From contig CALMID010000330.1 in the NCBI GenBank assembly GCA_937863915.1, positions 1 through 9,277 of the forward strand: a stretch of 9,277 bases of DNA. Reading direction: 5' to 3'. Position 1 is the first letter of the stretch. Each line of letters opens with the position of its first letter. Shown piece by piece: positions 7,082-9,277 of this stretch. The position numbers and the translations under genes are program-made. The notes below the pieces were generated by a model that worked only from the letters and a program-made list of their open reading frames with translations, was not told the origin of the DNA and did no database searches. The DNA is from an uncultured Pseudomonas sp. Lineage in GTDB: Bacteria > Pseudomonadota > Gammaproteobacteria > Pseudomonadales > Pseudomonadaceae.

Positions 7082-7333
7082 ATGTCCGTAAAACACCTGT
7101 ATATCTTTTTCAACGACGGCCAGCGCATGTCCCTCAGTTTTCCTACTCAGAAGGAAGACCCGCTGCAGGCGATCCGCGGTTTGCGCGAACAGATGAATAC
7201 TCCCTTCGTCAGCTTCGAGGTCGATGGCGACCTGCTGATGATTCCGCGCGAAAGCATCAAGTACATCCAGGTCTGCCCGGCACCCAGCGGACTGCCCGAG
7301 CTGACCATTCGCGGCGCCACGCTGCTGGAATGA
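7082..7333 (+). CDS. Small conserved-looking protein of unknown function (83 aa)
   Basis: An 83-residue soluble protein that I do not recognise. It has no signal peptide, membrane helix or metal-binding cluster; its single Cys is in IQVCPAP. The pattern looks like a small beta-rich domain: KHLYIFFNDGQRMSLSF, then a helix DPLQAIRGLREQM, then FVSFEVDGDLLMIPRESIKYIQV. It is real rather than chance because GGAG (7070-7073) sits 8 bases before the ATG, it is in series with the operon, its base use matches the neighbours, and the operon terminator follows 25 bases after the stop. It is the last gene of the run. A nucleotide- or partner-binding role is possible but nothing shows it. Confidence 0.75.
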   Translation: MSVKHLYIFFNDGQRMSLSFPTQKEDPLQAIRGLREQMNTPFVSFEVDGDLLMIPRESIKYIQVCPAPSGLPELTIRGATLLE

Positions 7334-7358
7334 ACCCTCGGCTTTTCTACCAGGCATG

Positions 7359-7386
7359 AAAAAGCCGCCCCGAGGGGCGGCTTTTT
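7359..7386. terminator. Bidirectional rho-independent terminator between convergent genes
   Basis: AAAAAGCCGCCCC (7359-7371) and GGGGCGGCTTTTT (7374-7386) are perfect complements around GA; in practice this is a 12-base-pair stem with a CGAG tetraloop. A-run and T-run flank the GC stem, so it works in either direction. It lies 25 bases past the end of the seven-gene plus-strand run and 16 bases past the stop of the minus-strand DUF1329 gene. Confidence 0.93.
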
Positions 7387-7402
7387 GTTGGCGCTGACGG
7401 CC

Positions 7403-8746
7403 TTAGTTACCCTGCTGGCGCAGGCTGGCCGGGCTGAAGCTGCGCGGGCTGATGTCGGCCTTGAAGTCGTACATCGGCTCGTTGTTGTCCAGGCCATCGA
7501 CGAAGTAGCGACTGCCCTTGAAGTCGTAGATGGTTTCCAGCGTGCTGGAGAACACCGGGACATCGTAGTAGTTGATCGGATGGCTTTCCTGCAGGCCAAT
7601 CAGCTTGCCGCCCTTGTCATACAGATCAACCGCGAGAATCTTCCAGCTGTCCTCGTCGATATAGAAACGACGCTTGGCGTACGGGTGGCTGAAGCCGGTA
7701 CGCAGGTCAGCCTCGACCACCCAGACGCGGTGCAGCTCATAGCGCAGCAGGTCCGGATTGACCGTCTTGGCCTTGAGGATCTGATCGTAGGGAATACCCT
7801 TCTGGTGCACGGCGTAGCTGTTGTACGGCACCAGCATTTCCTGCTTGCCGAGCAACTTCCACTCGTAGCGATCCGGCGCACCGTTGTAGGAGTCGACCTG
7901 GTCGGCCAGGGCCATACCGTTGGTGTCCGGCTGCAGGGCGTCATAGGCCAGCATCGGCAGGCGGCGCACACGACGCTCGCCACGGTTGAAGCGCCAGGCC
8001 TTGCGGATCGCCATCACCTGGTCGATGGTTTCCTCGACCAGCAGCGCCGAACCGGCCAGCTTGGAGGGCGCGGTCACGCTGTACTTGTAGTGGAACAGGG
8101 TATTGTCCAGATCGCCTTCCTGGGCGCCCTGACGACCGTAGACGAAATAGATTTCACGGTCGCGCAGCACCAGGCTGTAGCTGCCGTTGGCCAGTACCGC
8201 CACATGGTTGGCGACCATGTGAATCTGCTCGCCACGGAAACGCATGATGTGGTTCCAGATCACTTCCTGGCCATTCTGCGGAAGCGGGAAGGGCGTGCCC
8301 GCTGCGGCGCCACTGACACCATTACCACCAGCAATCAGTTCGGCCTTGGTCGCGTTGGCCTTGGTCGCGTCGTACACATACTGCGGCGCAGCGGCACTGC
8401 GGCGTGTCGGGAACACGCGCAGCTTGTAATCCGGGTGAGTCTGAATCAGGGTCTGCAGACCCGCTGGCAATACCTGCTGGTACTGGCCGAGGTTCTGCGC
8501 AGTGACCGTGTACAACGCGGCATCAGCGGCATAAGGATCCGGATGGTGCATACCCGGTTGGTAGGACGCCGGCGGAGTGGTCAGGCCGCCATCCCAGACC
8601 GGAATGGTGCCCGCCGCATTGGCCGCGCGTTCACCACCCAGAGGCGTGAGATCCTGACCCAGGCGGGCAGCCTGAGCAGCGTCAACTTTGGCCTGGGCCG
8701 GCAGGCAGAGCGCAGCCAGGGCCAATACTGCAACATGTCTCAACAC
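7403..8746 (-). CDS. DUF1329 family secreted protein
   Basis: A 447-residue protein with a Sec signal peptide (MLRHVAVLALAALCLPAQA, cleavage likely after residue 19). The Cys in LCLPAQA is not in a lipobox, so it should be a soluble periplasmic protein, not a lipoprotein. The mature part begins with LGQDLTPLGGERAANAAGTIP, a stretch shared by DUF1329 proteins, and continues to a full-length family C-terminus (YFVDGLDNNEPMYDF). DUF1329 proteins are predicted to have a LolB-like fold and are often encoded with a DUF1302 outer-membrane protein and an RND transporter, with suggested roles in export of hydrophobic compounds. No such partner is in this window. The start is GTG at 8746, chosen because AAGGAG (minus strand, 8753-8758) lies 6 bases upstream; TTG at 8743 is a weaker option. 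It shares its strand with trmB, 141 bases upstream. Confidence 0.88.
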   Translation of the reverse strand: MLRHVAVLALAALCLPAQAKVDAAQAARLGQDLTPLGGERAANAAGTIPVWDGGLTTPPASYQPGMHHPDPYAADAALYTVTAQNLGQYQQVLPAGLQTLIQTHPDYKLRVFPTRRSAAAPQYVYDATKANATKAELIAGGNGVSGAAAGTPFPLPQNGQEVIWNHIMRFRGEQIHMVANHVAVLANGSYSLVLRDREIYFVYGRQGAQEGDLDNTLFHYKYSVTAPSKLAGSALLVEETIDQVMAIRKAWRFNRGERRVRRLPMLAYDALQPDTNGMALADQVDSYNGAPDRYEWKLLGKQEMLVPYNSYAVHQKGIPYDQILKAKTVNPDLLRYELHRVWVVEADLRTGFSHPYAKRRFYIDEDSWKILAVDLYDKGGKLIGLQESHPINYYDVPVFSSTLETIYDFKGSRYFVDGLDNNEPMYDFKADISPRSFSPASLRQQGN

Positions 8747-8887
8747 AGCGTTCTCCTTGCGGCACTTGAATGGCGCCGTCAGTTTGTTCTTGCTGCCAAC
8801 CAGTTTAGGCCAGCCAGCCGGGATTGCCGGTCAGTGAGGTCGCCGTCCTGGCGCCGGGTGGGCCCGGTCTAATGGATCGTCCGTGGG

Positions 8888-9277
8888 TCAATCGATACGC
8901 TGGAACTTGAGGTCCCAGACGCCATGGCCGAGGCGTTCGCCGCGGCGTTCGAACTTGGTCACCGGCCGCTCGCTCGGGCGCGGGACGAAACGGCCATCTT
9001 CGGCCAGGTTGCGATAACCCGGCGCGGCACTCAGCACTTCCAGCATGTGCTCGGCGTAGGGCTCCCAGTCGGTGGCCATGTGCAGCACACCACCCACCTT
9101 GAGCTTCTGCCGCACCAGTTGCGCCCACTCCGGCTGCACGATGCGCCGCTTGTGATGGCGCGACTTGTGCCATGGGTCCGGGAAGAACAGCAGCAAGCGG
9201 TCCAGACTGGCATCGGCCACGCAGTTGCGCAGCACCTCGATGGCATCACAGCTATACACGCGGATGTTGCTCAGGTC
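8888..9277 (-). CDS. trmB: tRNA (guanine-N7-)-methyltransferase TrmB, 3' part
   Basis: The last 129 codons of a gene that continues past the right edge; the family is about 240 residues, so the N-terminal half is outside. TrmB transfers a methyl group from SAM to N7 of G46 in the tRNA variable loop. Visible hallmarks are [16 protein letters not shown] at the right edge, the signature [24 protein letters not shown], and near the end [19 protein letters not shown], which holds the conserved C-terminal substrate-recognition residues. The protein ends KFQRID with TGA at 8888-8890. GTG codons near the right edge are internal, not starts. In Pseudomonas and E. coli trmB lies in the same chromosomal neighbourhood as the yggT-hemW genes. 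No convincing terminator follows the stop, so readthrough into the DUF1329 gene is possible. Confidence 0.95.
   Translation of the reverse strand, partial: DLSNIRVYSCDAIEVLRNCVADASLDRLLLFFPDPWHKSRHHKRRIVQPEWAQLVRQKLKVGGVLHMATDWEPYAEHMLEVLSAAPGYRNLAEDGRFVPRPSERPVTKFERRGERLGHGVWDLKFQRID

Noticed and set aside
8854..8867. Small hairpin CCGGG-TGGG-CCCGG after trmB, considered as its terminator
   Set aside because: The stem is only five base pairs and no U-run follows in the minus-strand transcript, so it is not a convincing intrinsic terminator.
7385..8872. A 495-codon open frame on the plus strand opposite the DUF1329 gene
   Set aside because: The minus-strand frame has a signal peptide, ribosome site and family-wide similarity. 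The plus-strand frame begins in the terminator tail and has none of these.

Overview
The window is a GC-rich chromosomal segment from a Pseudomonas-type gammaproteobacterium. The MetX, MetW, RdgB, HemW and TrmB proteins are full matches to their families. MetX in particular reads like the Pseudomonas aeruginosa enzyme from memory, with the same N-terminus and the same triad spacing. The gene order (yggT, DUF167, metX, metW, DUF4426, rdgB, hemW, DUF3392) is also the Pseudomonas one. I see no insertion sequence, prophage, CRISPR array, tRNA or rRNA. This is mostly core housekeeping DNA.

Layout, left to right. Bases 1-462 hold the 3' end of a yggT membrane-protein gene, followed closely by a DUF167 (YggU) gene with a TTG start. 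Bases 463-666 are a 204-base spacer with a good sigma-70-type promoter and a perfect 17-base palindrome. A 662-residue dynamin-like GTPase gene follows (667-2655) and ends in a strong hairpin terminator, so it looks like a self-contained transcription unit. Bases 2753-7333 form a tight run of seven same-strand genes: metX, metW, a DUF4426 periplasmic protein, rdgB, hemW, a DUF3392 membrane protein and an unrecognised 83-residue protein. Spacings range from 4-base overlaps to 33 bases, and a bidirectional terminator at 7359-7386 closes the run. Two minus-strand genes converge on it: a secreted DUF1329 protein (7403-8746) and the 3' part of trmB (8888-9277, cut by the window end).

How the genes fit together. 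MetX activates homoserine, and MetW is its dedicated partner in methionine synthesis. RdgB removes non-canonical purine triphosphates (ITP/XTP). HemW handles or delivers heme using a radical-SAM-type iron-sulfur cluster. TrmB methylates G46 of tRNA. Both MetW and HemW have SAM-type folds, and methionine is the precursor of SAM, but a functional reason for the clustering is only inference.

The most interesting points are three. The dynamin-like gene has its own promoter and terminator and lies inside an otherwise conserved housekeeping string. Its leader carries an unexplained perfect palindrome. The run yggT-yggU-rdgB-hemW, contiguous in E. coli, is here split by the dynamin gene plus metXW and DUF4426. 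I found no clear evidence of a wholly new multi-gene system.
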